A stretch of DNA of 64,000 nucleotides from Altererythrobacter sp. C41 (GCF_016803135.1 NZ_JAEVFE010000005.1:145184-209183); one strand, 5' to 3'; positions 42,508-52,017 are shown, counted from the stretch's first letter. Notes: a model not told the origin generated them from the letters alone. Translations and numbers: made by a program.

Positions 42508-43413
42508 ATGACCCTCTTGAAATGCGCCACGCACGTAGTTGAATCTGTCGACGACGCCGTCGCGCGCTATGCTCGCTGGTTCGACTACGACGTGGTCGAA
42601 GACGGCGTCGTGGCCGCGGATCTCGCGGCCGCGTGGGGAACCCCCGCGAGCGCCGGCCGGCGCTACGCGATCATGAAGCCCGCTTCGGATAGCCCGATCT
42701 TTCTCCGCTTCATCGAGGGAGACGAGGTTCCATCGTACCTGCCGATCCGCACATATGGCTGGGCCGCCATCGAAATCTGCGTGCAGGATGTGGAGGCCGT
42801 GAACGAGCGGATGCTGACTTCCGGCGTGTTCGACGTCATCGGCCCTCCCAAGCCGCTCGACGGATTTCCCAACGTCAAGCCGATGCAGGTGCGCGGGCCG
42901 GACAAGGAGACCGTTTATCTGACCGAGATTCGGGTCGACGACCCGTCCAGCGGCCTGCCGCAGCCCCAATCGCTGATCGATCGCCCGTTCATTCTCGTCC
43001 TCGCGTGTCCCGACTTGCGGGCGACCGCCCGGTGGATGGCCGACGTGCTGGCGCTCGAGGTCACTGATCCGGTCGCGATCCGCTACTCCATGATCTCGCT
43101 CGCTTTCGATTTGCCCGAAGACGATCGGCACGAACTCGTCACCGCGAAATGGAATGGGCAGGTCTTCCTCGAGGCCGATCAGTACCCCGAAGGTGCCGTT
43201 CGGCGACCGGCCCATCCCGGCGCCCTGCCCCCCGGCGTGGCGATCGTTTCAATGGTCCATCCCGATTTCCAGAAGCTGGAAGGGCATTGGGTATCGCCGC
43301 CGGTGCCGCGCGGCGGGCCGCTGTATGGCGGCGCGCGAGTGGGCGTTCTGAAGACACCCGAAGGGGCGCTGCTCGAGGTCATCGAGGGCGACGCGCTTCC
43401 GTGGGGAAGCTGA
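42508..43413 (+). CDS. VOC-superfamily protein (two-module)
   Basis: The 301-residue protein looks like two tandem VOC (glyoxalase/extradiol-dioxygenase fold) halves. The N-terminal module has KCATHVVESVDDAVARYARW and YGWAAIEICVQDVEAVNERM; the second has FILVLACPDLRATARWMADV. The His/Glu metal ligands typical of extradiol enzymes are not all obvious, so it may bind and not cleave. A strong GGGAAGGGAGCGGGG site precedes ATG 42508. It is followed by an alpha/beta-hydrolase and a membrane-protein gene on the same strand. Precise role unknown. Confidence 0.8.
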   Translation: MTLLKCATHVVESVDDAVARYARWFDYDVVEDGVVAADLAAAWGTPASAGRRYAIMKPASDSPIFLRFIEGDEVPSYLPIRTYGWAAIEICVQDVEAVNERMLTSGVFDVIGPPKPLDGFPNVKPMQVRGPDKETVYLTEIRVDDPSSGLPQPQSLIDRPFILVLACPDLRATARWMADVLALEVTDPVAIRYSMISLAFDLPEDDRHELVTAKWNGQVFLEADQYPEGAVRRPAHPGALPPGVAIVSMVHPDFQKLEGHWVSPPVPRGGPLYGGARVGVLKTPEGALLEVIEGDALPWGS

Positions 43414-43450
43414 CTATCTCTCTTTGCCATTCGATCGGGAGCACAGTGAC

Positions 43451-44287
43451 ATGAATACAATCAAGCGGGGTTTCGTCGATCTGCCGCACGGCCAGACCCA
43501 TTACCGTCGCGCCGGTTCGGGGGAGCCGGTCGTGGCGCTGCATGCATCGCCGGGCAGCTCGCGCCAGCTCGTCGGGTTGATCCAGGACCTCGCCGCGGAT
43601 GCCGAGGTTTTCGCACCCGACACGCCGGGGAATGGGGACAGTGAGGCGCTGTTCGACCGTGAGCCGTCGATCCCCGAACTGGCGCGGGCGGCCCTCGGTT
43701 TCCTGGACGCAATGAAGCTGGAACGCGTGAGACTGTACGGTTCCCATACCGGCGCGGCCATCGCCACCGAACTGGCGCTGATGGCCCCCGACCGCATCAG
43801 CCACGTCGTGCTGGACGGTGTGAGCTGGATGTCACCCGAAGAGCTGGAAGAGATTCTCGCCAACTACGCGTTCCCGTTCGTGCCCGATCGCGAGGGTGCC
43901 TATCTGACGCGGATCTTCCAGTTCTGCCGCGATCAGTACCTGTTCTTTCCCTGGTACAAGCGCACTCGCGAGGGGCGCCGCGACAACGGCCTCGGCAGTG
44001 CGGCCGACCTTCACGCGTGGGTGACCGAAGTGATGAAGGCGAACGAAACCTATCATCTCAATTATCGCGCCGCATTCAAATGGGACGGCCGCGACCGGCT
44101 CGCGGCCCTGAAGGTCCCGGCGCTGCTGATGGCGGGGGAGAACGACCCGCTCTACGACAGCACGGTAGAGATGGCCGCGCTGGTTCCGGGCGACAACGCG
44201 TTTGCCGCCTTGCCGCGCTTCGATGCGCCGGACTTCGCCGCTCGGCGCAAGGCGGTGATCACCGATTTCTTCAACACCGCAGCCTGA
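43451..44287 (+). CDS. Alpha/beta-hydrolase with His in the nucleophile elbow
   Basis: The 278-residue cytosolic protein has the alpha/beta-hydrolase layout: oxyanion-hole segment LHASPGSSRQL (about residues 31-41), DTPGNGDS, the strand-turn YGSHTGAAIATELAL (about 97-111) and LMAGENDPLYD with the acid. The canonical G-x-S-x-G elbow reads G-S-H-T-G, putting His where the nucleophilic Ser normally is. It may still be active by other chemistry, as in cofactor-free dioxygenases or C-C hydrolases. It follows the VOC gene by 37 bases. Confidence 0.85.
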   Translation: MNTIKRGFVDLPHGQTHYRRAGSGEPVVALHASPGSSRQLVGLIQDLAADAEVFAPDTPGNGDSEALFDREPSIPELARAALGFLDAMKLERVRLYGSHTGAAIATELALMAPDRISHVVLDGVSWMSPEELEEILANYAFPFVPDREGAYLTRIFQFCRDQYLFFPWYKRTREGRRDNGLGSAADLHAWVTEVMKANETYHLNYRAAFKWDGRDRLAALKVPALLMAGENDPLYDSTVEMAALVPGDNAFAALPRFDAPDFAARRKAVITDFFNTAA

Positions 44288-44300
44288 GAGGAGAGAGGTG

Positions 44301-44960
44301 ATGGATACCGGCATAGCCCTGCTGACTCTCCTGCATCTGTGTATCGCCATCTACTGGTTGGGCGGCGATCTGGGCGCCTTCTACGGCTCCACATTCATGA
44401 CCGATCCCAAGCGGTCCGTGGCCGAACGCATGATGGCGGTGAAGATCCTCAACAACATCGACATGGCGCCGCGGACCGCACTGATCCTGGCCTTTCCGAC
44501 CGGGCTGACGCTGGCATGGGTCAAGGGCTGGCTGCAGTTGCCGGGCGACGTCGTGGCGATCGCCAATGTCGCGTTTCTCCTGTGGCTCACTATCGCTTGG
44601 GCGGTTCATCTTGCGCATGGGAAAGGTGACGGAATTCGGCGCGTGGATATCGCCATACGCTACGCTGCGCTGCTCGGGTTCGGCGGTGCGGGCCTCGCAG
44701 GTCTTGCCGGCGCGATCACCATTCCCTTCTTCATCGCGGCAAAGCTGTGCATCCTCGCGCTATGCGTGGGACTGGGGTTGATCGTGCGACGCCAGTTGGC
44801 TCCTCTCTTCGTTGCGATCCGGACGATGGTGGCGACCGGGCCGACCCGCGAGACCGACGCGACGATTGCCGCCGTCAATGGACGGGCGCGCATTTCCGTT
44901 CTCGCGATCTGGGTTCTGGTACTCGCCGCGACCTTTCTCGGGATCGCGACGCCGGTCTGA
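44301..44960 (+). CDS. Conserved hypothetical inner-membrane protein (six segments)
   Basis: The 219-residue protein has about six hydrophobic segments, beginning ALLTLLHLCIAIYWLGGDLG. A basic loop (FMTDPKRSVAERMMAVKIL, about residues 34-52) is followed by LNNIDMAPRTALILAFPTG. Conserved His and Asp residues in the first segments recall copper- or heme-handling membrane families, but I cannot assign it. GAGAGGAGAGAGG precedes the ATG, and the gene starts 13 bases after the hydrolase stop. It is thus the last gene of the VOC-hydrolase unit. Confidence 0.7.
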   Translation: MDTGIALLTLLHLCIAIYWLGGDLGAFYGSTFMTDPKRSVAERMMAVKILNNIDMAPRTALILAFPTGLTLAWVKGWLQLPGDVVAIANVAFLLWLTIAWAVHLAHGKGDGIRRVDIAIRYAALLGFGGAGLAGLAGAITIPFFIAAKLCILALCVGLGLIVRRQLAPLFVAIRTMVATGPTRETDATIAAVNGRARISVLAIWVLVLAATFLGIATPV

Positions 44961-44972
44961 TCCTCGCGCGCT

Positions 44973-45000
44973 CTGATCCCGGTCCTCCGACCGGGATCAG
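44973..45000. terminator. Bidirectional hairpin between convergent genes
   Basis: A perfect 12-bp stem CTGATCCCGGTC / GACCGGGATCAG with a 4-base loop lies 13 bases after the membrane-protein stop and overlaps the stop codon of the convergent cupin gene. There is no T-run, but place and symmetry favour a shared terminator. Confidence 0.65.
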
Positions 45001-45818
45001 TAAGGGGCTTCCCCAGTCCATTCACGGCGCCAGCTCTCCGGCGTGCCTTCGGGCATGACGGGCGCGTAAGGAGCGCCGATGGGCAGTGGACTTGGCGTAT
45101 CGGACCAGTTTGTCTTGATCGCGTTCACGCCCGGCGAGCGCATGATCTGGAAAAACCCGCTCTCCGATACATGCGGCCCGTGCACTATACCGGGCGGGCG
45201 AAAGAAGTAGGCGCCCTGACGCATACGCCCTTCGGGGGCCCACATTTCACCCGCCAGCATGAACATCTCTTCGCAGTGGTCGTGGGTCTCCGCGGGCAGC
45301 CTGTCCACTGGAGGCACGCCGTGCGGCATGCCCGCGAGCAGGAAGGTACGGCAACTGTCGTTCGGGCCGAGCCGCAGAATCTTGCGTGCGAGACGCAGAT
45401 GAGTGAGCTTGGGATCGTAGGTGGAAACGTCCCACGGCATCGCCGGTGCGTCGAGGGCGATACTCTCGGCCACCCCTTCGACGCTGTTCGGATCGGTGCG
45501 ACCGTGCCGGAATACCAGCAAGGTCGCTCCGCCCTCGCTCGACCGCGCTTCGCGTGCGGCTCCTCGCGGCACAAAGCCGTAGGCGTGATAGCCGCATGAA
45601 CGGGCCCCGATCCGCACCTCGCCATCGAGGACGAAGAACTCGTCGGCCTGCGGTTCCTTACCTCCTCCAACGCGTTCGAATCCCGCCGGGTAGCGGAGGA
45701 GCAAGGTTTCCTCGCCATCGACGGGATCGACATTCAACCGCTTCACCTGTGTCCCGTCGTCAAGCTCTTCCCAGTCGATATTCTGGCATTGAACGAACTC
45801 GATATACGGACGGGCCAC
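44997..45818 (-). CDS. DUF4437-like bicupin protein
   Basis: The 273-residue soluble protein has two cupin modules. The first (about residues 35-115) has PQADEFFVLDGEVRIGARS. The second (about 150-235) has ETHDHCEEMFMLAGEMWAPE and PPGIVHGPHVSESGFF, giving a likely metal-binding His/Glu set. It resembles DUF4437/ChrR-like cupins. The start is GTG at 45818, three bases after the FAD oxidase stop, so they are coupled. It may be a dioxygenase, isomerase or binding protein acting with the oxidase product. Confidence 0.75.
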   Translation of the reverse strand: MARPYIEFVQCQNIDWEELDDGTQVKRLNVDPVDGEETLLLRYPAGFERVGGGKEPQADEFFVLDGEVRIGARSCGYHAYGFVPRGAAREARSSEGGATLLVFRHGRTDPNSVEGVAESIALDAPAMPWDVSTYDPKLTHLRLARKILRLGPNDSCRTFLLAGMPHGVPPVDRLPAETHDHCEEMFMLAGEMWAPEGRMRQGAYFFRPPGIVHGPHVSESGFFQIMRSPGVNAIKTNWSDTPSPLPIGAPYAPVMPEGTPESWRREWTGEAPY

Positions 45819-45821
45819 GGT

Positions 45822-47426
45822 TCAGACCTCCGTTTCGAGCCCGAGCGCGCCGGGATTCATTCGGCCCTCGGGATCGACCGTTCGCTTGACGCCCTTCAGC
45901 AATGCCAACGATTCAGGCCGCAGAACGTCCGCATAGCGATAGGTGCGGCCGATCTGGTTGGATTGCGCACCAAATTTCGCGAACAGGTCAATCAGCTCCC
46001 CGCGCACCTTGAAGACGAGCTCGCGTGCGGAGGTATTGGCCGGGGGCTCTGCAACCTTCCCGCGCATATCCTCGCTGACCGTGGCGTGATGGATCGGCAG
46101 CCAGCTATCGTGCCAGTTGAACACCGGTTCGTAGCTGAAGACGTGGTTGCCGATTACCGTCAACAGGCGCGACACGACGACGCCGTGCGCTTCGAAATCG
46201 ACCTTGTGTCGAGCCAGAAGGTCTTCCACCGCGTCCGCCAACTTCCGGGCATCGCTGTGCGCAACCTTGGCGTTCAGTGCGATCCAGCGATCTCCCGTCG
46301 GCCCCAGAACGGCGTCCAGGTTCGAATAGGGATCGGCGCGGCCGGCCTTGGGGATGGAATTGGGGAGTTCCTTGCCGTTCAGCTCCGCCGCAACGCTGCG
46401 CGCGAGGTTCATGTCCGCCTCGACGGCTTCCCGACTGCGCCCGGCAAGCACGAGATGAAGCGAGTGACACCCCTCCTCGATGAAGTCCCGCCCCGCCATC
46501 GCGAGCTGGACGCCGGCCTTGATCCCGCGGAACAGACCGCGCTCCTGCGCGACCACTTTCATCAGGGTCTTGCCGTCCTTGATGAGATCGCTGGGTGCCG
46601 CCAGCGCCTGGCGGGTCTTGTCAGGATCCATCACATAGGCGTCTTCCGCCAGTTCCCGACGGCCGATCTCGCATATCGCCTCGATAGCCGAGGCCCGGTC
46701 GGCAAAGCCGAACGACAGATAATCGGTATGCGTGGGTGCGTGAATCATGCGCAGCGTCAACTCCGCCTTGATCCCCAGTGCGCCCGCGTCATGCGTGAAC
46801 AGGCCCGTCGTATCCGGACCGAAAGTGCGGGTGAACGAGCGTTCGGCAGTCGTGATCGCCGTCTGACCGGTGTGGAGAACCGATCCGTCCGCCAGCACCA
46901 CCTGCATGCCGAGAACGATCTCCGCTGCCGTTCCATATCGCGCCGTGCCAAGGAAAAGCGCGCCGTTCGACATTCCGCCGCCCACCGTCGCCCCGCGGCC
47001 CGAGAAGGTGCCGAAGAAAGGCAAGCGGAGACCGCGCGGCTTCAACGCATCGTAGATCTGTTTCCAGGTGACGCCCGCTTCGACCGTGATGAGCATGTCC
47101 TGCTCATTGATCTCGACGATGCGATTCATGCGCTTCAGGTCGACGACTACGGCGCCCGCTGTCCGCGACACGTAGCCACCTACATAGGTCAGCCCCCCTC
47201 CTCTGGGCAGAAGGTCCAGGCCGGCCGCAGCGACCTCGCGAATGGCCGCGCTCAGTTGCTCGATCGAGGCAGGGCGGATCACCGCGCTCGCCAATTCGCC
47301 CGGAGCGTAAAGGTCCGCCGAATAGAGGCACAGGCTGTCCTCGTCGGTCAGAACGGCGTCGTCACCCAGAATATCGCGCAACCGATCCGTCAATCGGCCG
47401 TGGTCGCACGTGGACTTCGCGTGCAT
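45822..47426 (-). CDS. FAD-linked oxidase (GlcD/VAO family) 1
   Basis: The 534-residue flavoenzyme has the PCMH-type FAD domain: LPRGGGLTYVGGYV (about residues 73-86), MLITVEAGVTWKQIYDAL, FSGRGATVGGGMSNGA and GALGIKAELTLRMI. The C-terminal cap domain ends in IGRTYRYADVLRPE, VKRTVDPEGRMNPGALGL, the flavin-contacting end of D-lactate/glycolate oxidases and 4-cresol-type enzymes. It is cytosolic. A second member lies at 61179-62798. Oxidation of a 2-hydroxy acid or a ring substituent is likely. It lies between an MFS gene and the bicupin gene. Confidence 0.88.
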   Translation of the reverse strand: MHAKSTCDHGRLTDRLRDILGDDAVLTDEDSLCLYSADLYAPGELASAVIRPASIEQLSAAIREVAAAGLDLLPRGGGLTYVGGYVSRTAGAVVVDLKRMNRIVEINEQDMLITVEAGVTWKQIYDALKPRGLRLPFFGTFSGRGATVGGGMSNGALFLGTARYGTAAEIVLGMQVVLADGSVLHTGQTAITTAERSFTRTFGPDTTGLFTHDAGALGIKAELTLRMIHAPTHTDYLSFGFADRASAIEAICEIGRRELAEDAYVMDPDKTRQALAAPSDLIKDGKTLMKVVAQERGLFRGIKAGVQLAMAGRDFIEEGCHSLHLVLAGRSREAVEADMNLARSVAAELNGKELPNSIPKAGRADPYSNLDAVLGPTGDRWIALNAKVAHSDARKLADAVEDLLARHKVDFEAHGVVVSRLLTVIGNHVFSYEPVFNWHDSWLPIHHATVSEDMRGKVAEPPANTSARELVFKVRGELIDLFAKFGAQSNQIGRTYRYADVLRPESLALLKGVKRTVDPEGRMNPGALGLETEV

Positions 47427-47443
47427 CGCATTCCTCTCTTTCG

Positions 47444-48757
47444 TTAAGCGTTGTGATCGTAGGTAGCGGCGCGAAACGCAGCGCGTCCCGCCAACAGCAC
47501 GACGGTCGCCGCCAGACCGCAGCCGAAGAAGACCAGGGCGAGCGACCAGGAAATGCCGGCGGCCCCGGTGAAAACGTTATCGGACAGGAAGCCGACGATG
47601 AAATTGCCCGCGGTCAGCGCGATGAGGCCGGAACAGATGGTGTGCAGCGCCATGACCTGGCCGCGCAGTTCGTTCGGGACGATTTGCGCAATGCCCGAGT
47701 AGACCGCAGAAATATTCCAGTTCACGAACAGCGCGTTCAGACCGTAACCAACCAGCGCCAGCGAGGCCAACGGCACGATGCAGGCGAACGTTCCGAATAC
47801 GACCATCGACAGTGCCGCGGCGATCGCCGCAAGCATCGGAGCATCGCGGTGGCCGCGCTTGAACAGGGTTGAAATGACCCAGCCGCTGTTGAGCGCGGCG
47901 AAGATGCTGATCGGCATGCCGACGGCACCCAGTATCCAGCCCGTCTCCGCCGCTTCCCAGCCGTGGACGCGAATGAACAGGGCAGGAAACCAGCCGATGA
48001 TGGCGTAGACGCACACCAGATTGAGGACCGTGCCCAGCATCAGCGAGCCGAGGGCGAGTGGACGCTTGCGAAAAAGCTCCATCACCGGCGCGAGGCTGAA
48101 TCGGGCCGTGCTTTGCTGCACTCCTTGCCGCTTCGGCTCCTTCACCGTGCAGATCAGGATGAGCGAGAGGAGCACGCCCGGAAGGCCGCACAGGATGAAC
48201 ACGATCTGCCATTCCGCCATCTCGCTGAAGAGGGTGTAGCCGTTGATCAGCTTGTCGGCGATGACCAGGAACAGGCCGCTGAGCGCCATTGCCGCCGCCG
48301 TACCCAGCGAGCTGCCCGTGACGAAGGTGCCATAGGCCTTGGGCCTGGTTTGGGGGTCGAAATAGTCCGCGATGAGCGACGCTGCGCATGGCACCAGTGC
48401 CGCCTCGCCCACACCCACTAGCATGCGCGCGAAGAACAGTTCGCCGAAGCTGTCGGCGAAGGCGCAGCCCATTGTCGCCGCGCTCCAGAGGAACAGGCCG
48501 AGTGAAAGGAGCGGCACCCGGCGGGCGCGGTCGCACCACATGCCGAGCGGCAGACCCAGGACGCTGTAGAACAAGCTGAACGCCAGCCCCTGCAGCAGCC
48601 CGAATTCGGTATCGTTTATCTGCAGATCGGCCTGCAGCGGTTCGATCAACAGGCTAATCGAAACCCGGTCGAGAATCGCCAGCGCATAGGCAAGGGTCAG
48701 CAGCGAGACCACGTACCATGCGTAGTTGCGCCGCGGCCAAATGTGGGCGGAAGTCAC
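47444..48757 (-). CDS. MFS transporter (spinster/ACS-like)
   Basis: The 437-residue inner-membrane carrier shows twelve hydrophobic segments, the MFS loop motif GLPLGMWCDRARRVPLL (about residues 67-83) and the RMLVGVGEAALVPCAASLIAD block. It is of the type often linked to uptake of aromatic or organic acids in sphingomonads. The start is GTG at 48757, overlapping the tandem hydrolase gene by GTGA. It probably brings in the island's substrate or exports an intermediate. Confidence 0.88.
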   Translation of the reverse strand: MTSAHIWPRRNYAWYVVSLLTLAYALAILDRVSISLLIEPLQADLQINDTEFGLLQGLAFSLFYSVLGLPLGMWCDRARRVPLLSLGLFLWSAATMGCAFADSFGELFFARMLVGVGEAALVPCAASLIADYFDPQTRPKAYGTFVTGSSLGTAAAMALSGLFLVIADKLINGYTLFSEMAEWQIVFILCGLPGVLLSLILICTVKEPKRQGVQQSTARFSLAPVMELFRKRPLALGSLMLGTVLNLVCVYAIIGWFPALFIRVHGWEAAETGWILGAVGMPISIFAALNSGWVISTLFKRGHRDAPMLAAIAAALSMVVFGTFACIVPLASLALVGYGLNALFVNWNISAVYSGIAQIVPNELRGQVMALHTICSGLIALTAGNFIVGFLSDNVFTGAAGISWSLALVFFGCGLAATVVLLAGRAAFRAATYDHNA

Positions 48758-50487
48758 TGGGCATTCTCCTGTGCCGCCGCATGTCCGTCGAGCAGCTCGC
48801 GGACGAGCCGTGCCGCGTCATCCCATCGGGCGGGACGTTCACGGATTTCGGCATTGGGAAGGCCGGCTTGAAGCGCGGGTGCCCCGGCATGGGCGGGGTC
48901 TCCGGCGCGATGGAAGAGCAGAGCGGGTTGTGGAAAAGCCGGATAGCGCTCGGCGGTCCGCACCAGACAGCCGGCGCGGGCAATATCGCCATAGCGGGCG
49001 GGCTGCTTAAGGATGCCGAGAAGCGCCTGATGAAGTTCGGGAGCCGACAGAATCGGCTCGTCCCGCCGCCGTGTGTCGGCATCCCCGGAGTGCCACGGCC
49101 AGTTGGCGCTCATGTCGCGCAGCATGTGCCAATACCGGTGGAGATGGGCCCCCGCGAGCCCGTCGAACGGAAACTGCGGACAAAGGCGCTCCGCAAATTC
49201 GCCCGCTGCGGAATCGCCGAGTTGGAAACAGCCGTCGAGGGTCACGCTGCGGACACGATCGGGATGGTGATGCGCCAGGGTGGCCGCAAGCGGCGTGGCA
49301 AAGCCCGATGCGAGCAGATCCACGCTCTCGATCGCAAGACCGTCGAGCATCAAGGCGAGCGCGTCGACCGCAGCTTTCAACGAAGGAGACGGCAGCGGCG
49401 ATGATTCTCCGAACCCGGGCAGCTCCGGAACCAGTGTTGGCCGTTCAGAGAACAGTTCCTGCCATCGGCGGGCCTGCAGCGTCGTGGGCGCGTCGAGGAT
49501 GAGCAGAGGCGTATCGGTGCCTTCCCCTCGGCGATGCACAAGCATCTGCCCGTGCGGAAGATCGACAAAGCAGGCGGTCCGGGCCGGAAGCGGCACGCGG
49601 CCGCTGCGCGAAACACTGGCATCGTTCTCCACGCGCAGTGATTGCTTGAGCCAGTGCAGCCAGGCCGAACGATCCGCCGGCAGCCGCTCGACGGTCAGGG
49701 CGGGATTTTCCTCGACGGGCACGAAATCGAGATGCGGATAGAGCACGTCGTCGCTGCGCGCGGCAATCAGCGTCGGACAGGCAACATCGCGCAGCGCCGC
49801 CATGGGATCGTAGCGCATCGCGGCCGCATAGGCCGACGAGTAGTGGGGCCCGGCCGAGAGGAAATCGATTGCATAATCGGATAGCCACTCGTCCGTTGGC
49901 GCGTCGATCGGCATGCGCTTGTCCGGCTCGCGCAGGAACCAGGGAAACCAGCGGACCATGTCGCGCATCCGCGTCCATTCCACCGCAAGATAGCCGCCGT
50001 CGTCGTCGAGCCGCATCGGGCGCATGTACCGCTCGATAAACGCCAGGTCGGGCGCGGACTGGGGGGTGGACAGGCCGTCGAGGATCAACCGCGCGGGTTC
50101 GGCAAAGCGGGCGGCGTATTCCAGCGCTATCTTGGCGCTCGTATGGGTCGCATATAGCGGCACGCCCCGAAGGCCCAATGTCTCGATTGCCGCCGAAAGC
50201 GCGGCCGCGAAATCGGCGATGGCCGGCTCGGGCTTCTCAAGCGGAGCGGAGTTGCCGTAACCCGGGGTATCGAATGCGTAGACGGTATAGAGATCCGACA
50301 GGCCGCGCATCGTTTCGAGATGCAGTCTCGACGATCGGGGAGAGTCGTGCAGTATCACCACCGCCGGCCCCTGCCCCATCGTCCGATAGTGGAAGGCGCG
50401 CCCGTCGACGTCGATGCAGCGCTGAACCTGACCGCCAAGTTCCTTCAAACAATGGGATTTTGGAATCGTCATTCGCTGCGCATCCAT
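48754..50487 (-). CDS. Tandem alpha/beta-hydrolase fusion with no canonical Ser nucleophile
   Basis: The 577-residue protein is two alpha/beta-hydrolase domains in one chain. Domain 1 (about residues 25-290) has ILHDSPRSSRLH, DTPGYGNS and an elbow reading Y-A-T-H-T-S-A. Domain 2 (about 310-560) has LILDAPTTLQARRWQ, PELPGFGESSPLP and an elbow reading A-S-G-F-A. Neither domain has the G-x-S-x-G nucleophile. It resembles the single-domain gene at 43451 in the His-containing elbow. It is first in a minus-strand operon with the MFS, oxidase and bicupin genes. Confidence 0.85.
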   Translation of the reverse strand: MDAQRMTIPKSHCLKELGGQVQRCIDVDGRAFHYRTMGQGPAVVILHDSPRSSRLHLETMRGLSDLYTVYAFDTPGYGNSAPLEKPEPAIADFAAALSAAIETLGLRGVPLYATHTSAKIALEYAARFAEPARLILDGLSTPQSAPDLAFIERYMRPMRLDDDGGYLAVEWTRMRDMVRWFPWFLREPDKRMPIDAPTDEWLSDYAIDFLSAGPHYSSAYAAAMRYDPMAALRDVACPTLIAARSDDVLYPHLDFVPVEENPALTVERLPADRSAWLHWLKQSLRVENDASVSRSGRVPLPARTACFVDLPHGQMLVHRRGEGTDTPLLILDAPTTLQARRWQELFSERPTLVPELPGFGESSPLPSPSLKAAVDALALMLDGLAIESVDLLASGFATPLAATLAHHHPDRVRSVTLDGCFQLGDSAAGEFAERLCPQFPFDGLAGAHLHRYWHMLRDMSANWPWHSGDADTRRRDEPILSAPELHQALLGILKQPARYGDIARAGCLVRTAERYPAFPQPALLFHRAGDPAHAGAPALQAGLPNAEIRERPARWDDAARLVRELLDGHAAAQENAQ

Positions 50488-50537
50488 CCGGCTTTCCGGG
50501 CTAAGGGGATTGACTTTGAAAACTTATGCTTGCGGTT

Positions 50538-50559
50538 TTGATATAACTATATGACTTAT
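50538..50559. promoter_or_regulatory. Island operator candidate C (divergent promoter region)
   Basis: TTGATATAA (50538-50546) and TATGACTTAT (50550-50559) lie between the tandem-hydrolase gene (start 50487, minus) and the MFS gene (start 50603, plus). They match the half-site seen at the other island promoters, so both operons could be controlled from here. Confidence 0.45.
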
Positions 50560-50602
50560 GGTGCTGCAACGTCATAAACTTGTCCAGCCCGGAGTAAGAA
50601 AT

Positions 50603-51880
50603 ATGTTCGCCACGGTTTCAGGCCCGATGACGGGACCGTCATCGGGAAATCGGCGGGGCTGGCTGGTAGTGTTCGCCGCCATGGTCGGGGCGGCGGTGGG
50701 CCTCAGCCCTATTCCCTTCTACACCATCGGCATGTTCGCGCCGGAACTGTCGCGCGCGTTCGGATGGAGCTTCGCCTCGATGATGGCGAGCATCGGCGTG
50801 CAGTCCGCCGTTGTCATGGTATCGAGCCCGCTCGCGGGATTCGCCGTGGACCGTTACGGCGCACGGCCCGTGGCGATCATCTCGTTGCTGCTGTTCGGCT
50901 TATGCTTCATGAGCCTTGCCTTCAGTACCGGCTCGCTGATGCTGTTCTACGGCCAATGGGCGGTGATGTCGCTCCTCGGCGCGGGAACCTTGTCGGCAAC
51001 CTGGACGCGCGTGGTAAACGGCTGGTTCGACAGAAATCGCGGGCTGGCGCTGGGTATCGCCAGTACCGGCACCGGAATCACCGGGTTTCTGATCAAGCCC
51101 TTCACCGCCTGGATCATCGAGGATTTCGGCTGGCGCGCGGCATTCCTCGGCGTCGGGATCTTGCCGATCGTTATCGGCATCCCGGTCATTTTGTGGCTAT
51201 TCCGCGAAAAGCAGGCCTCCGCGGAGCGAGCGGGTGAGGATGCCCCGGGCGCCACTCGGCAGGATGCGAGCCCGAACGACGACGAATATGGGCTGACCTT
51301 GAAGGAGGCTTTGCGCGGCATGCATTTCTGGGTGCTTGCCGGAGCCTTCTTCCTGATAGCCTTCGCATTGACTGCCCCCACGCCGAATCTCGAAAACATT
51401 CTGAAGACTTTCGACTTCGAGCTCACGGAGATCGGCCGCATCGCCGCAACGTTCGGATTGGCGGTCATAGCCGGGCGGATCGTCGGGGGGTGGCTCCTGG
51501 ATCGTATCTGGGCTCCTCTTTGCGCCGTATTCGTCCTCGCCATACCTGCGACCGGTTGCTGGCTTCTCACCGGCGACAGTCTGAGCAGCCAGTCGGCCTA
51601 CCTCGCGGTGATGTTCCTGGGCTTCGGCGCGGGCTTCGAATTCGATCTGCTGGCCTTCCTCATTTCCCGCTATTTCGGGCAGCGCAATTACGGCGTGATC
51701 TATGGTTGCTTCTACACCGTCATCGCATTGGGGGGCGGACTGGGCCCGGTAGTTTACGGATATATGTTTGATAGTCTTGGAACTTATCACCAGGCGCTAA
51801 TCATGGGCACGATCAGCGTAATGATCGGCGGGGCACTTCTGCTCCTCCTGGGCCCCTATCCGAAATGGCGCGAACGGTAG
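50603..51880 (+). CDS. MFS transporter (oxalate/formate- or monocarboxylate-type)
   Basis: The 425-residue carrier has twelve hydrophobic segments, SPLAGFAVDRYGARPVAI (loop 2-3 motif, about residues 74-91), GTLSATWTRVVNGWFDRNRG and AFALTAPTPNLENILKTFDF at the start of the second half. It resembles the OxlT/monocarboxylate branch. The ATG at 50603 is chosen because GGAG lies 8-9 bases upstream; an ATG at 50558 overlaps the operator. It is followed 137 bases later by the TonB receptor, so the island has an inner- and an outer-membrane import step side by side. Confidence 0.87.
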   Translation: MFATVSGPMTGPSSGNRRGWLVVFAAMVGAAVGLSPIPFYTIGMFAPELSRAFGWSFASMMASIGVQSAVVMVSSPLAGFAVDRYGARPVAIISLLLFGLCFMSLAFSTGSLMLFYGQWAVMSLLGAGTLSATWTRVVNGWFDRNRGLALGIASTGTGITGFLIKPFTAWIIEDFGWRAAFLGVGILPIVIGIPVILWLFREKQASAERAGEDAPGATRQDASPNDDEYGLTLKEALRGMHFWVLAGAFFLIAFALTAPTPNLENILKTFDFELTEIGRIAATFGLAVIAGRIVGGWLLDRIWAPLCAVFVLAIPATGCWLLTGDSLSSQSAYLAVMFLGFGAGFEFDLLAFLISRYFGQRNYGVIYGCFYTVIALGGGLGPVVYGYMFDSLGTYHQALIMGTISVMIGGALLLLLGPYPKWRER

Positions 51881-51952
51881 CGTCTGTCGAAGGCGTTTTT
51901 GTGAAGATTCAGCCGTCCATTGAAATGTGCTTGACACATAGCCCCTCACCAT

Positions 51953-51982
51953 TTGATATATTGTTGGGACAATAAGACATAA
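51953..51982. promoter_or_regulatory. Island operator candidate D (TonB receptor promoter)
   Basis: TTGATATAT (51953-51961) is followed by GGGACAATAAGACATAA (51966-51982). The block is nearly identical, about 25 of 30 bases, to the reverse complement of 58076-58102. It lies 35 bases before the receptor ATG. Confidence 0.55.
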
Positions 51983-52017
51983 GCCGTGCTTTGCGCGACT
52001 GGTTGAAGGGAGCTGTC

